Source: Marsupella aquatica
Lineage: Eukaryota > Marchantiophyta
Reading direction: 5' to 3'
Length of the DNA stretch: 64,000 nt
Assembly (NCBI GenBank): GCA_973895155.1
Contig: OZ316898.1
Coordinates: forward strand, 11,222,001 to 11,286,000
Positions 20,471 through 30,682 of the stretch are shown here, piece after piece (within the stretch, counting starts at the first letter, position 1; each line of letters begins with the position of its first letter). A program made the position numbers and the translations under genes. The notes beneath the pieces were generated by a model. That model worked only from the letters and a program-made list of their open reading frames with translations. It was not told the DNA's origin and ran no database searches.

Positions 20471-22704
20471 ACAAACCATCCTCAGGCTGAATATGAATCA
20501 GGGCCACTCACCTAAAAATACATAAAGGTATCTATCTTATTTACATAGATCTTACCGTTATTTTCTATGTATATACTCATATAAAAGTATGACATAAATA
20601 ATATAATTTATTTCAGCGTTGTAGCAGCTTATTTTAATTCCACCGCTTTACAAAATTTTAGTAAAAATAATATCAAAATATGTATTTTGGATAGCACATG
20701 TTGTCTATAGTTTTTTTAGTTAACCTAGGTGATGAAATGTGGGCCACTGGTATTAATTTTGATGCAAAGTGTATATCAGTCATTATGCACTAGAGTAAGT
20801 TGGGAGGTGTGCACCAATCAACCTGTTTGCATTAATTTGAGAAAAACAACACAGAGGGTCCCAGGACAGCCCTTTCATCGCTTATCATCATGATCTAGCA
20901 CAAGAGTCTGTAGTCCACAGTCAAAGTAGACAGAGTTTCCAAATGTTTCAGCTGGGCCTTGCCATTAGAAGAAATGCAAAGTAATTACTAGTAGGTCTCT
21001 CAAACCTCAAAATTTAAATTTTAGGGACATTAACTTAGTAGTTCCCCATATTAAAGCCCCATTCCCTCCGCCACTACTCCTCAATCTTCTCCTCTGGTGA
21101 ATAGTGTCTCAGCATAAAAGGTGGAACACTTGCCAATAAAAGGTGTTGCAGTCATTACCTTTTGTGGAGCTCAAAGCCCATTCCTGAACCTGTCACTTTA
21201 CAATGCAAATTACGGGTAACATATAGCTCTTAATAGCCAGGGCAATTGTGGTTTAAGGTTAGGGATAGCAAGAGTTATGGACTCCCCAATTCAGGATGCA
21301 AAATTACCTTTCACATAAGAGTAGTCATATGCCCTTATCACAAGTCCTTAGGGAGTCTCAAAGCTGGGTCATTTGTGAAAGTTATGGATTTATGGTATAT
21401 CCCATAACTCCGGTTATGAGACCCAGTTATGGGATTTTAAAAATGGGGTCTGGAGGTAGCATTGACCAACCCATAAGCCAGGCCCGAAGGCAGGAGTTAT
21501 GGACTCAATTGTCTCATAGCCTATATTCTTTTGACAAATCTGATCAAGAATCTAGGAAACAAGAATATCGTTTGCCGGGCGGCCATAGCACTCATGCTTG
21601 TTCAACAACCATGTTTGGACTGTACAACACTATGGCCCCTTCCACCAGTTTTGCATCCTTGAGCCCTCACACTCACCTCCCCAACAACAACACATCCACA
21701 ACAACACTAACAAAAATGATAACAGTCCACCAAATCAACCACCCAACCAAATTGATGAAACATTTGCATCCACAATCATCATCTCCACATCACAAAGTTG
21801 GAATAACAACTCATCTTTGTCCCACTTGCAATTCTTTACCTCAACTTTCTAATTTGTGCAATGCACGACCAGGTTGCATTCTACAACCAACCATATGGTC
21901 ACAAAGACAATCATCACTTGCAATTATTCTAATCATCTTGATCTATATTGTGCAGTGCACAGGTATTTGCACTAAGGATGACATGGAGGCAATGACATTC
22001 TTGCAATGCAGTGGCACTTGGCTAGTATCAATTTGGCATTATAATGTGCAGTAATGCCTTTTGCTCTAAGGGGCTGTTTGTTTACATAAACCCAAAATGG
22101 CCGGAACATATAGTGGTTGTTTTCTGAAAACACTTTTGATCACTGTTGGATTGGGGAAAACACCTCCATTGCAACCCTGGCCCCATCCACAGTTGGGTGT
22201 ACCCTTCAGGAACAACTAAGTAAAGGACTTTGAAATGAATTCTATTGTATCTAATAGTATGAAAAACAAGGACTACAGGAAAGGATTTTGTAAAAGAATC
22301 CTTTGATAATTTTGAATTTAAAAGTATAGCTAATGACCAAACCAACCGCAATCAAACCAAGTCAGAAATTAAAGATGAGTCTTATTTTGAATGGATGGTA
22401 AGGATTTGATATAGATATCAATCTATGATGGACGTTAAGTCAACTGCTACAGCAAGTTTCAAGTGTCCAAAAAACTTTGCAAGGATCCAAAAGCTTTGAT
22501 CACGAATATATCTTCTTGCACTTAATCTCAAATATATCTTCTTAAACAAAATCATCAACCCAAACATGCTCAAAGAACTTTCCTTGAAAACATTCATATT
22601 GTAACAAATTCAGGTGTGACACTCCTTTTGAGTCCTCCAATTGTGAATGAGCCCCCCTCCTTGCCTCAAAGTGTGCCATTTGCCTCACCCTACGATGTGC
22701 TCGA
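20471..22704. other. Gene-free stretch with one long unsupported frame
   Basis: The longest open frame (21296-22054, plus strand, 252 codons) is rich in Ser, Thr, Asn, His and Pro and matches no family I recognise. It runs over repeats of gttatggact / ccataactcc words and probably does not code. I see nothing else. Confidence 0.4.
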
Positions 22705-23026
22705 TTACTGACCCCCATGAGAGGTCCATTCCAAAATTCCTGGCACCAGGGAGTGCCATGTCAACAACAATCGCACCAAACAAGACTCGTAAGTTTTGTG
22801 AATCAAAGTTACCGTTTCATTCATGTTTGCATCACTTTGGGTGTAAATTTTGGGACGCCATGCCATAAAAAGAAATGTAGAAAATTAGACTACAAAGAGT
22901 AAGAGGGGTAAAACTGTCACTATGTAACCGTTTTAGATACGTATCCAGGTTTAAAAATTAAACTCATATTTTTAAAGTATTTTTCATATAATAAACATGG
23001 CTAATAACTAACTTGATAACTTCTCA

Positions 23027-23590
23027 GGGGTCTCACTATATGGGGACCTCCCCATCACCTGCGACGTTTTTAGGCCTCGGACCTCCTAAAATGTAAGAAA
23101 AAAAAATTATTTTTTAATGAGTTCATGAGTTCTTTTAGCTTTCCAACATTGAGTTTGACATTGACAAATTCATGTCAGATTTTGTCACAATACTAAAGAG
23201 ATCATGAGGTTTTCAATCTCTCTAGCTTTCTAATGTGTGACATTGAAAGTGTTTGTCAAAGAATTAGAGCGATCATGAGTATTCAAATTTCTCTAGCTTT
23301 CCACTCGTTTCACTTCCACAAAAATGACATATCATGTGCGACAAAATATATGGTCATTTTATTGGTTCAAAGGAAGCTTTCAAATTTTCTGATGAGAACG
23401 ATAGGGTCTTTTAAATCCAATTTGGAGACTTATAAGAGCATTAGGGTTCTTATAACCAAAATTTGGAATATTCCAATTTGGAATATTCCAACTTTATAGG
23501 GGTTGAAAAATAAAAATTTTCCTTACATTTTAGGGTCCGAGGCCTAAAAACGTTGCAGGTGATGGGGAGACATCCATATAGTGAGACCCC
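23027..23590. mobile_element. 564-bp element with about 70-bp terminal inverted repeats
   Basis: It starts ggggtctcactatatgggga and ends with the inverse catccatatagtgagacccc. The arms continue inward through ctccccatcacctgc, gacgtttttaggcct and ccta-aaatgtaagaaaa. The interior is AT-rich with no transposase. Long arms suggest a Mutator-like MITE, but I found no clear 9-bp target duplication. Relatives are at 37880-38477, 52110-52404 and 54270-54495. Confidence 0.75.
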
Positions 23591-23830
23591 CAAGGCTTTC
23601 CAATGAACCTAACATTGATAGATTTTGTCAAGTACCAAGGAGATGATTAGTTTCTAATTTTACTCTAGCTTTCCAATTAGTGTGAAATTGAGATATTTTT
23701 TCAAGACAATATTACAGAGGTCATGCATTTCTAAATCTTGATCTTGAACTTTCCAATGAATCAAACATTGATACATTTCATCAAGTACTAAGGAGATTGA
23801 TTATTTAGTTTTATTTTACAATGTGGAGCC
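23591..23830. repeat. Degenerate ~90-110-bp tandem monomers
   Basis: Diverged units built on (c)tagctttccaatga, acattgata, tttgtcaagtac and aaggagat(c)atga follow one another here and inside the adjacent element at 23105-23300. Inverse-sense relatives occur at 52407-52540 (agtacttgacaaaatc ... cattagaaagcta) and looser ones to 53700. Confidence 0.5.
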
Positions 23831-24152
23831 AAAGGGGTTCTAACTATGTACAAGTATGTCGATTGGTTTTTTCAAACTTGCAAACAATTAAAGAATACAA
23901 GCATTTTGATATAAAACATTGAGATATCATTGATAAACATCAAAATGACATCTCTTCCTTTGTATTCTGGTTTTTTGACGCTTAATACTTATGGCATGGC
24001 GCCCCAAAAATTACGTTGCTTTTGCCACAAACATGAATGAGCACTTTTGTACCATCAAAAATAGGATTGTTCCTGTTTGTGGCTGGTTGTGCTGATGTGG
24101 CGCAACCTCATGGTAGGGAATTTGCAAGGGACCTCTCATGGGGGTCTGTAAA

Positions 24153-25395
24153 TACTTAATGATTACTCAAACAAGGCCTAAACAAAAATGTAGCCAGGGG
24201 GTCCACGGACTAATTGAGTGTGTGCAGGTATGCTTGTGCCTGTAGAATCTGAAGGGGGTCAGGTTTAGGGAATTCTTTATTGAACATGAAAAATCATTAA
24301 TAATTGCATCTTAATTGTAAACTACATGCAATTGTTTTGACATTGCCATATGCTCTTAGCTTATGTAATTCAGAAAGAGGATACGAGCATTACATGAAAC
24401 TAAAGCATGAATAGACCTCCACGTTGTCTCTGAAGCCCAGATGGAATGGCAAAGCTTGGATGGACTTGCTCAGAACATATTTACTGACTCAGATTACACT
24501 GTTTACACTTTTGACTGAAATGTGACATGTAAATGGTGTCCTTACCATTTGCAGCCGGTTACAATTACATTATACATAGAATCGGTTTACGGGGTACCTT
24601 GATGACTTGACTACTTTGAACCTGAACGACATGAAGACGTCATGCCATTACTCAATATCACAATGAAGTCTTGACTACTTTCTCCCCAAGGTAGTCAAAG
24701 TCATCAGCTGCTATTTGCGATCTGCAACCAGCTTCTGTTTTGGTGTAAAATTGATGATTGCTTTATGTAGTCCATGGGGATGGACAAGGACATATCTGGG
24801 CTTTTGTTTTGCATAACAGGGATAGTTTAATTAAATTTGCCTATTTTTAAAATTATTAATTGTAACAAGGGAAATAACAAAGGGTAATCAGGGGAGAGGG
24901 TCTATAAAGGAATTTTTTCTATTCAAATATCTTAGCTTGATTATATGATTGTGATAATTGATGTATATTCTTCAACTCATTCCCCCTTGCTAAACTTGTA
25001 CACCCAATAAATGGCCACAATGATAACATGACCCCAATGGCTGTATGGCAACACCAACATAGCGGCAATGAGGCATTGGATGACGCAACAACTTGGTTGC
25101 CTCTCCTGCAACTAGTTACCTACAGTAGTTTTGACATTTTTGTGCACCTCATGGACTTTGGGGAAGTGAAAAAATAAAAGAGGAGAATAACAAAAGCAGT
25201 GATTGAATCTCGGTCTAAATATGATACTAATGTGATGCCACAATTAACTTTGTATTGAAGTAAAGTTTCTAGGAAAACAGGTATAGTCATGCTAACAAAA
25301 AGTTCTAAACAGAATCCCATGAGAGGAGAAGTCAAATTCAAAAACTTGAGGACTACAAAACGAACGATAAAGAAACTCGTCGTAAGCTTGAGGGA
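24153..25395. other. No recognisable gene
   Basis: AT-rich intergenic sequence, giving way to GC-rich sequence at about 25400. Confidence 0.45.
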
Positions 25396-27406
25396 AAAGC
25401 CGAGCGTGTCAGTCTGTAAGTGGAAGTGTGGGACGAGCAGAACAGTTAAACCTGCGGGGGTAAGAATAAACACGGCGGACGGGGACGGGGAGGCGCCTTT
25501 GGCATGAAGCGTGGAGGGCACACGGGGGTCACACGGAGAGCATGCGGCATGGGCCCTAGCGGAGAGCCCTCGCGGGCACCTCAAATTTGGCGGAGTGAGG
25601 GAACACCGAAAAAACTGGCGGAGGGAAGGCGCTACCCAGGGAGACAGCGGCAGGGAGCGAAGTAGCGAAGTAGCGAAGGGAAGAGGCGGCCCGGGAGAGC
25701 GAGCCAATGCGACGGGACGGGGGCTGAGCCGAGTGCGCAGGAGTACCGTATCTTTGTCGCCGCCACTCCGGCGCAAGACCCTAGGTGGGAAGGACGGGGT
25801 ACTCCCCACTAGACGGGTCCACGTAGCTCCCGCCACCATGTGCGTGATTGCGCGCTGATGTCGGAGCCCGGTCTACACGCTCTCCAACTTACCACTGTCT
25901 CCCTTTACCACTGTCTTAACCACCGGTCTAGAGTCTCAACCCCCTGGTCTGAACCCGGGCGTCTTAACTGACGACTTGCCTTTCGAATCCCGAGACCGGA
26001 TACCGCGGTTATCAACACCACCACCCCCTACTCCTACACACTGCTACTACAACTAGTTACCCTTCGGGGCCGGGGGCGGTCCCACGATGTTCCTCATCTT
26101 CCTTCGAGATAGGGGCCCGCCTGATAGAGGGGCGGTCCCACCTGGAGCTAGTTACTAGCAGTCCGTCTCGTCTTTTTCTTTCTGCTGGGGCTCCGCTGCT
26201 GGGGCTGCCCCACCACCCCGAGCACCACCAGGAGGGTCATTGAGAACGAGAGAGCGAGAATGGTTTCCCTATTAGCTGCGATCCCAAGCTTGCTTACTTC
26301 CTTTCTTCGTCGTCGTGCCTTGCGAGATCATCCGTCCCGTGACCGTCTGCGTTGTGGTGGGCTGATGGTGGCTCGGAGCTTCTCCTTCACTCCATCCATC
26401 GAGCAATTCCGCCTCCTCACCGCAGCAATCAGGCCTGGGTCGGTGTGAAAAGGAGAACTGGGAGTTGTGTGGGAGTATTAGTAGTAGCGGTCGCAGTAGG
26501 AGGAGTAGTACTACTGTTGCTGCAAGTGCTTGCAGGAGAAAGCTAATGTGCGGTCCCTGTGACTGGTTTGGTTGCATCATATGTGAAAGGAATGCTTGCA
26601 TGTGTGGTGGATTGCTCTCAGATCTGTCGAGCAAGGTTTGTACACCGGTTGTCGGCCCAATCCCGTGTTCAGTCTATTATGACCTGTCGTCTCTCAGGGG
26701 GCATGGTTTGCACTTGAGCAATGGCTTGTTGTCTGAACTTGACTATAGGAGGAGGCCATGTACAAGGGGAAGAGATGACTTGATCCAAATGACAATTTCT
26801 AAGTGAGGGAGTGGAGAGCAATTTCAGACTGTGGTACGCACTTCCTGTGTGAGCGAGCAGCACGATTTGTTTTGCTTTTGGTAAACTATTGTGCGAGCTA
26901 GGTTGCACAACATGAGTGGACAGCCCTGAAATCGTGAGCAGGAATTTAGCGCTGAGCTCAATAGACCTCCGGACACGGAATCTATGTGGGATTTCTAGGT
27001 CTATGGACGTCCATTGAACATCAGCATCAGTCGACCAGTTGAGATGTTACCGTGGAGCTCCGATATTTTTGAGCTCGTCCTTGGTACCGAATATATATTC
27101 TGTAACGTAGTCGTCACTTCCCGCAATGCGTAAATGTGCTCCATCGTATTGGAGAGATTCTGCGAACGAGGAGGACTGCACACTTCGTATCTCACTAGAT
27201 GCAGTGTCTACTTTCTATTCTGACGTACATGTGAAGAAATGTCCCAGCAGATTTGGTTCTAGCACATGCACCACTAACCATGTAGCAGTCACCGTCTAGG
27301 ATTGATTTGCCTGAAGCATTGAGCCTCATGAGTGATGTTGGAAATTTGCCTTAGGGATAAATGGGGCATACTGGAGATATGAAGTAGAGAGGAGTCTGTC
27401 AGAATC
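25396..27406 (+). promoter_or_regulatory. GC-rich promoter/leader region of the TCP gene
   Basis: From about 25400 to 26250 the sequence is strongly GC- and CpG-rich, in sharp contrast to the flanks, then changes to a C/T-rich leader-like stretch. A 62-codon ATG frame lies at 26260-26448 and could be an upstream ORF or a first exon; I cannot tell. Between it and the TCP start there are several ATGs and in-frame stops, the last in-frame TGA being at 27380-27382. The long frames on both strands at 25120-25858 follow the GC bias and lack motifs. No TATA box is assigned. Confidence 0.45.
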
Positions 27407-30400
27407 ATGGGTTATTGGGCAAGAGAGCGTAACTGTAGCGTTCAAGACCAGTGCCTAGCATCACTATCCTTGTTCTGGGAACGATATAATCGCTCAGAAG
27501 AATCAGATCTAAAATTTGAAGCCTTTATGCATTCTTCCCTTACTTGCCCTAATGTTAGTATGTCTGCTTCCTTTTCATCATCAACGTCAGATGCAAATCA
27601 TATAGATTCAGCTCTATATCTAGATATTGGTGGAGAAGAAAGGAAACTGAATTGCGGACTGCTCGGCAGGTCAAGTAGCAGGAGGACAGGATGCGAGGGT
27701 AGACCATGGCCGGCAGAGAGAGACTGTGATCAAGACCTCATCCGAGCATTCTCGAGTTGCGTAGGGTACTCGGAAGGGTCGTGCACTACCAGATCTGATA
27801 GTCAGCGATGCTTTGATGGAGCTTGCGAGCAGTCAGATTGCGTTAATGCAGGGAAGGAGGGGGTTAAAAAATCCGAGGACGAGGGTGTGGAAGATGACAC
27901 AGCAAGTGAGGAACATCCTCAGGAAGAGCAAGTGGGTGAAGAAGACCATGATCGGGTAACAGACACGGACCATGATAAACGACTAGGCGAAGAGACGGAA
28001 GTTGAAGAGTCGAAGCCTGGTCGACAGCTCCGGTCAGATACTGGGAGCACCTTCAGGGACATCAGCAAATCAGATTTTACGACTCGGATGCCCACAAAGT
28101 CAACCGAGCGTCTACCGATCACCTCGAGGGGAACACAGTTGGAATCTGTCGAGCAGACGCTCCGTAGACTCAATGAAACTCCGCTTGACGCGGTGAGCTC
28201 GGAACTAGGGCCTTCCGTAAGTGTGAGATTTAGAGACGGTGCAGAGGCTGTTGACCCCATATCTTTAGGTTTAGGGAGGGGAAAAGAGCCACCACTGGCT
28301 GAGAGAAGAAGCAGATCCCACGAGTTCCTCGGGGAAACGCTGGATGTCGTTGGGTCAAGGAGGGATGACGGAAGCGGAGGGCAGATTGGTCTTTCCAGCA
28401 GTTGGGGGGATGATTTGCGGGGAAGCCAAGAGCAGTTGAGTTATCCGGGCGAGGATACGGTGGAATGCATTACAAATGTAGGTGATCAAGAAGACTTTGC
28501 GACCTTCGATGTGGAGGAGTTTCAAACTTCCCATCATGTCCAACCGAAGCATGACGAGCCCATACAAGAAACGGAAAGACTGTCTGAATTTCACACGAGA
28601 GGCGAGAATTCTCAAGATAGACAAAGTAGTCCGAGTCCGACATTTGAAAGTCCGCAAACACAAAATGAGACGACTCTGAGAACAAGAGCTGGCATCCGGC
28701 CGCGATCAAGTGCGAAGGAGTCTGAAGATATTAGCCACTTACCGATTGATGGAGGGCGTAAAATTCCAGAAAGACTCGAGGCGGGGAGGGCGAGAAAGGG
28801 TCAAGAGAAGGACTTGCGAGGCGAAGGGCATCTGCGACAAAGTGAGGCATCAATCGCAACAGATGAAAGGAGAGTCCGGGCAAGGCTGGACGGTCCTGCC
28901 GGTAGTGGAAGGGGTGAAGAGACCGAGGAGGCTAGCACTAAGGTAGTTCGTCCTTCACGTCCTTCTGGAGGGAAAGATCGACACAGCAAAGTGAACACAG
29001 CGAAAGGTCCTAGGGATAGGAGGGTCAGGCTCTCCGTTCCCACAGCAGTGCAGTTTTACGATGTGCAAGATCGGCTTGGATACGATCAGCCCAGCAAAGC
29101 AGTCGAATGGCTCATAAAAAAAGCGAAAGCCGCAATTGACGAACTTGGCCGGCTTCCTCCTAGAGGAGGCAACGATGGACCTTCAACGATGTCAGATATA
29201 ACTCATGCTTCACCATATTCCACTTCACTAGGAGGTCCTGTAAGTGGCTCTTCCTCCTGTCTACCTGACCGGTCCTTTTCGGCTTCTCTTAATAGCCCAT
29301 TTGGTGATCATATGGGGAATCAGATGAGTTACTTTATCGATTCGTCCAATCAGCAAGGAGTGCCTTTCGGTAATCACCCCGTTCACAGCAGGGATATGGT
29401 CGAGGGCATGGGTTTAAGCCAAGCAAACCTTGTGACAGGTCAAGGACAACTCGCAAGTTTTCCGTTGGGACAGACAGATCTATCAAGGGGAAGCCCTGGT
29501 TGCGTGGAGGGAGGCAAGCTAGGTGAATTTCCTGGAAGAGTAGAGTCCAGATATAAGGCCAGAGAAAGAGCAAGGGAGAGAGTGAAGGACAAGGGCACGG
29601 GGCGAGATTGTGGTAAAGTCACCGGTGGCGTTTCCTCACCTCCCTTGCACCAGAACCCGATTCAGAGCTCCTTCGGTATCCAGAATGCGATGCAGACTTC
29701 TGTCCACGGACTAGCTCTACAGAACCCACATCCCAATCCATTACAATCTTCACTCTCCAGCGTCTTCGACACCACCCTGTCTGGAATCATGCAGAGTTCC
29801 CAGCAAGGAACTCTTCAGAATCTGATCATGCAAAATCCTTCTTTGCAGTCACCGTTGACAGATCAAGTACCAAGCTCTCTACAGCACCCCTTTCAACCCT
29901 CGCTTCCGACCACATTGCAACTCACTTCTCAATCGATGACTTCTCTACTGAACGCTGGGATGCAGCAACAAGGTCCACATCTTCAACGATCGTCCTTGGA
30001 AGGGAGCACTCAAAGGGCTTTGCATCCGGGATCAGGGTTTACGCCTGGCCCGTGTTCCTCATCTTTCTCAGAGGCCACATCCCTATCGTCATCTGACTTT
30101 ATGTCCGTTTCTTCGATTCCCATTTCTCATTCATTATCTATGTCTGAACTTTCTTCCTATGGGATAAGCTCGCCCAGTTCGATGGAAACTCAGTTCCCCA
30201 CCGGAAGCAGTGCAGTGCAGATCCCACCAGGGTTTTCGCCAGGACCGCCCGCTTCCTCATTTCGATCCCGCCCAACCGCTATTAGCCAGAGCGCTTCGAA
30301 GGAGTCCCAGCCACATCTTCAGGGTTTAACGAGGCCGCAATGTCAACTTATACTTCCACCTTACAGCACCGGGCATGGCATAGCAAGCCCTGGTGGTTCG

Positions 30401-30682
30401 ACGTCATCGAAAGCTTCAACGTCACTCTACTACCCCCCAACATCTTCACGAATGGGGGGCCTTCAATCCCTTTCACCGGTTCCGCTCGAATCAGGTTCAT
30501 TCTCGTCCATCAGAGGCTACGATTATCAAAGAGTGCAGATGATGTCGCCGGGTCGGGCTTCTGGGTCTTACCAAAGTTCCAGCTCTCAATTGCAAATGCC
30601 GGCGAGACTCCATGGCCTCGATGATTTCGACGTCGACGAGTTGAAGGGTTCACCGCCATCTTCCCCCCATGTACATCCTTGA
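27407..30682 (+). CDS. Class II TCP transcription factor (TCP and R domains), 1091 aa
   Basis: Nuclear DNA-binding regulator of growth and branching. The basic helix-loop-helix-like TCP domain lies at residues about 522-580: [20 protein letters not shown], then [20 protein letters not shown] and [19 protein letters not shown]. The short basic region and the [15 protein letters not shown] text are class II (CIN or CYC/TB1), not class I. An Arg-rich R domain is at about 713-730 ([17 protein letters not shown]). CIN members TCP2/TCP24 have both domains, usually in 300-500 aa; this one is more than twice as long. The N-terminal half is acidic and charged, the C-terminal half rich in Gln, Ser and Pro. 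Residues 1015-1021 (RMGGLQS) align with the miR319-target peptide of CIN genes. The start is the first ATG after an in-frame TGA, and there is no intron in 3.3 kb. Confidence 0.93.
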   Translation: MGYWARERNCSVQDQCLASLSLFWERYNRSEESDLKFEAFMHSSLTCPNVSMSASFSSSTSDANHIDSALYLDIGGEERKLNCGLLGRSSSRRTGCEGRPWPAERDCDQDLIRAFSSCVGYSEGSCTTRSDSQRCFDGACEQSDCVNAGKEGVKKSEDEGVEDDTASEEHPQEEQVGEEDHDRVTDTDHDKRLGEETEVEESKPGRQLRSDTGSTFRDISKSDFTTRMPTKSTERLPITSRGTQLESVEQTLRRLNETPLDAVSSELGPSVSVRFRDGAEAVDPISLGLGRGKEPPLAERRSRSHEFLGETLDVVGSRRDDGSGGQIGLSSSWGDDLRGSQEQLSYPGEDTVECITNVGDQEDFATFDVEEFQTSHHVQPKHDEPIQETERLSEFHTRGENSQDRQSSPSPTFESPQTQNETTLRTRAGIRPRSSAKESEDISHLPIDGGRKIPERLEAGRARKGQEKDLRGEGHLRQSEASIATDERRVRARLDGPAGSGRGEETEEASTKVVRPSRPSGGKDRHSKVNTAKGPRDRRVRLSVPTAVQFYDVQDRLGYDQPSKAVEWLIKKAKAAIDELGRLPPRGGNDGPSTMSDITHASPYSTSLGGPVSGSSSCLPDRSFSASLNSPFGDHMGNQMSYFIDSSNQQGVPFGNHPVHSRDMVEGMGLSQANLVTGQGQLASFPLGQTDLSRGSPGCVEGGKLGEFPGRVESRYKARERARERVKDKGTGRDCGKVTGGVSSPPLHQNPIQSSFGIQNAMQTSVHGLALQNPHPNPLQSSLSSVFDTTLSGIMQSSQQGTLQNLIMQNPSLQSPLTDQVPSSLQHPFQPSLPTTLQLTSQSMTSLLNAGMQQQGPHLQRSSLEGSTQRALHPGSGFTPGPCSSSFSEATSLSSSDFMSVSSIPISHSLSMSELSSYGISSPSSMETQFPTGSSAVQIPPGFSPGPPASSFRSRPTAISQSASKESQPHLQGLTRPQCQLILPPYSTGHGIASPGGSTSSKASTSLYYPPTSSRMGGLQSLSPVPLESGSFSSIRGYDYQRVQMMSPGRASGSYQSSSSQLQMPARLHGLDDFDVDELKGSPPSSPHVHP
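30451..30471 (+). promoter_or_regulatory. Degenerate miR319-like target site in the TCP gene
   Basis: The codons for RMGGLQS read cgaatggggggccttcaatc and so on. In miR319-regulated CIN-TCP genes this spot encodes RG(P/T)LQS, and the core ccttcagtcc is the part that pairs best with the microRNA. Here the core is ccttcaatcc, and the two bases opposite the microRNA 5' end do not pair. By my alignment about 12 of 21 positions are complementary, against about 16-17 in functional sites. It is homologous in place and frame but probably weakly regulated or unregulated. Confidence 0.45.

Larger units (their letters stand above)
22705..24152. mobile_element. 1.45-kb foldback-type composite element
   Basis: The left arm (22705-22870) begins ttactgacccccatgagag and ends gacgccatgccataa. 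The right arm (23989-24152) is its inverse, from ttatggcatggcgcccc to ctctcatgggggtctgtaa. The arms are about 165 bp and the outer 23 bases differ by one. They belong to the dispersed family at 4189 and 7895. Between them lies a complete second inverted-repeat element (23027-23590) plus degenerate 90-110-bp monomers. Either one foldback transposon carries another, or two family members happen to face each other. Confidence 0.55.

Noticed and set aside
21296-22054. 252-codon plus-strand open frame
   Set aside because: Composition is low-complexity and no motif is recognisable. It runs over short repeats, so there is not enough support for a gene.
25120-25839. 239-codon minus-strand open frame
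   Set aside because: It follows the GC-rich block, is mirrored by plus-strand frames, and has no domain, signal or splice structure that I recognise.
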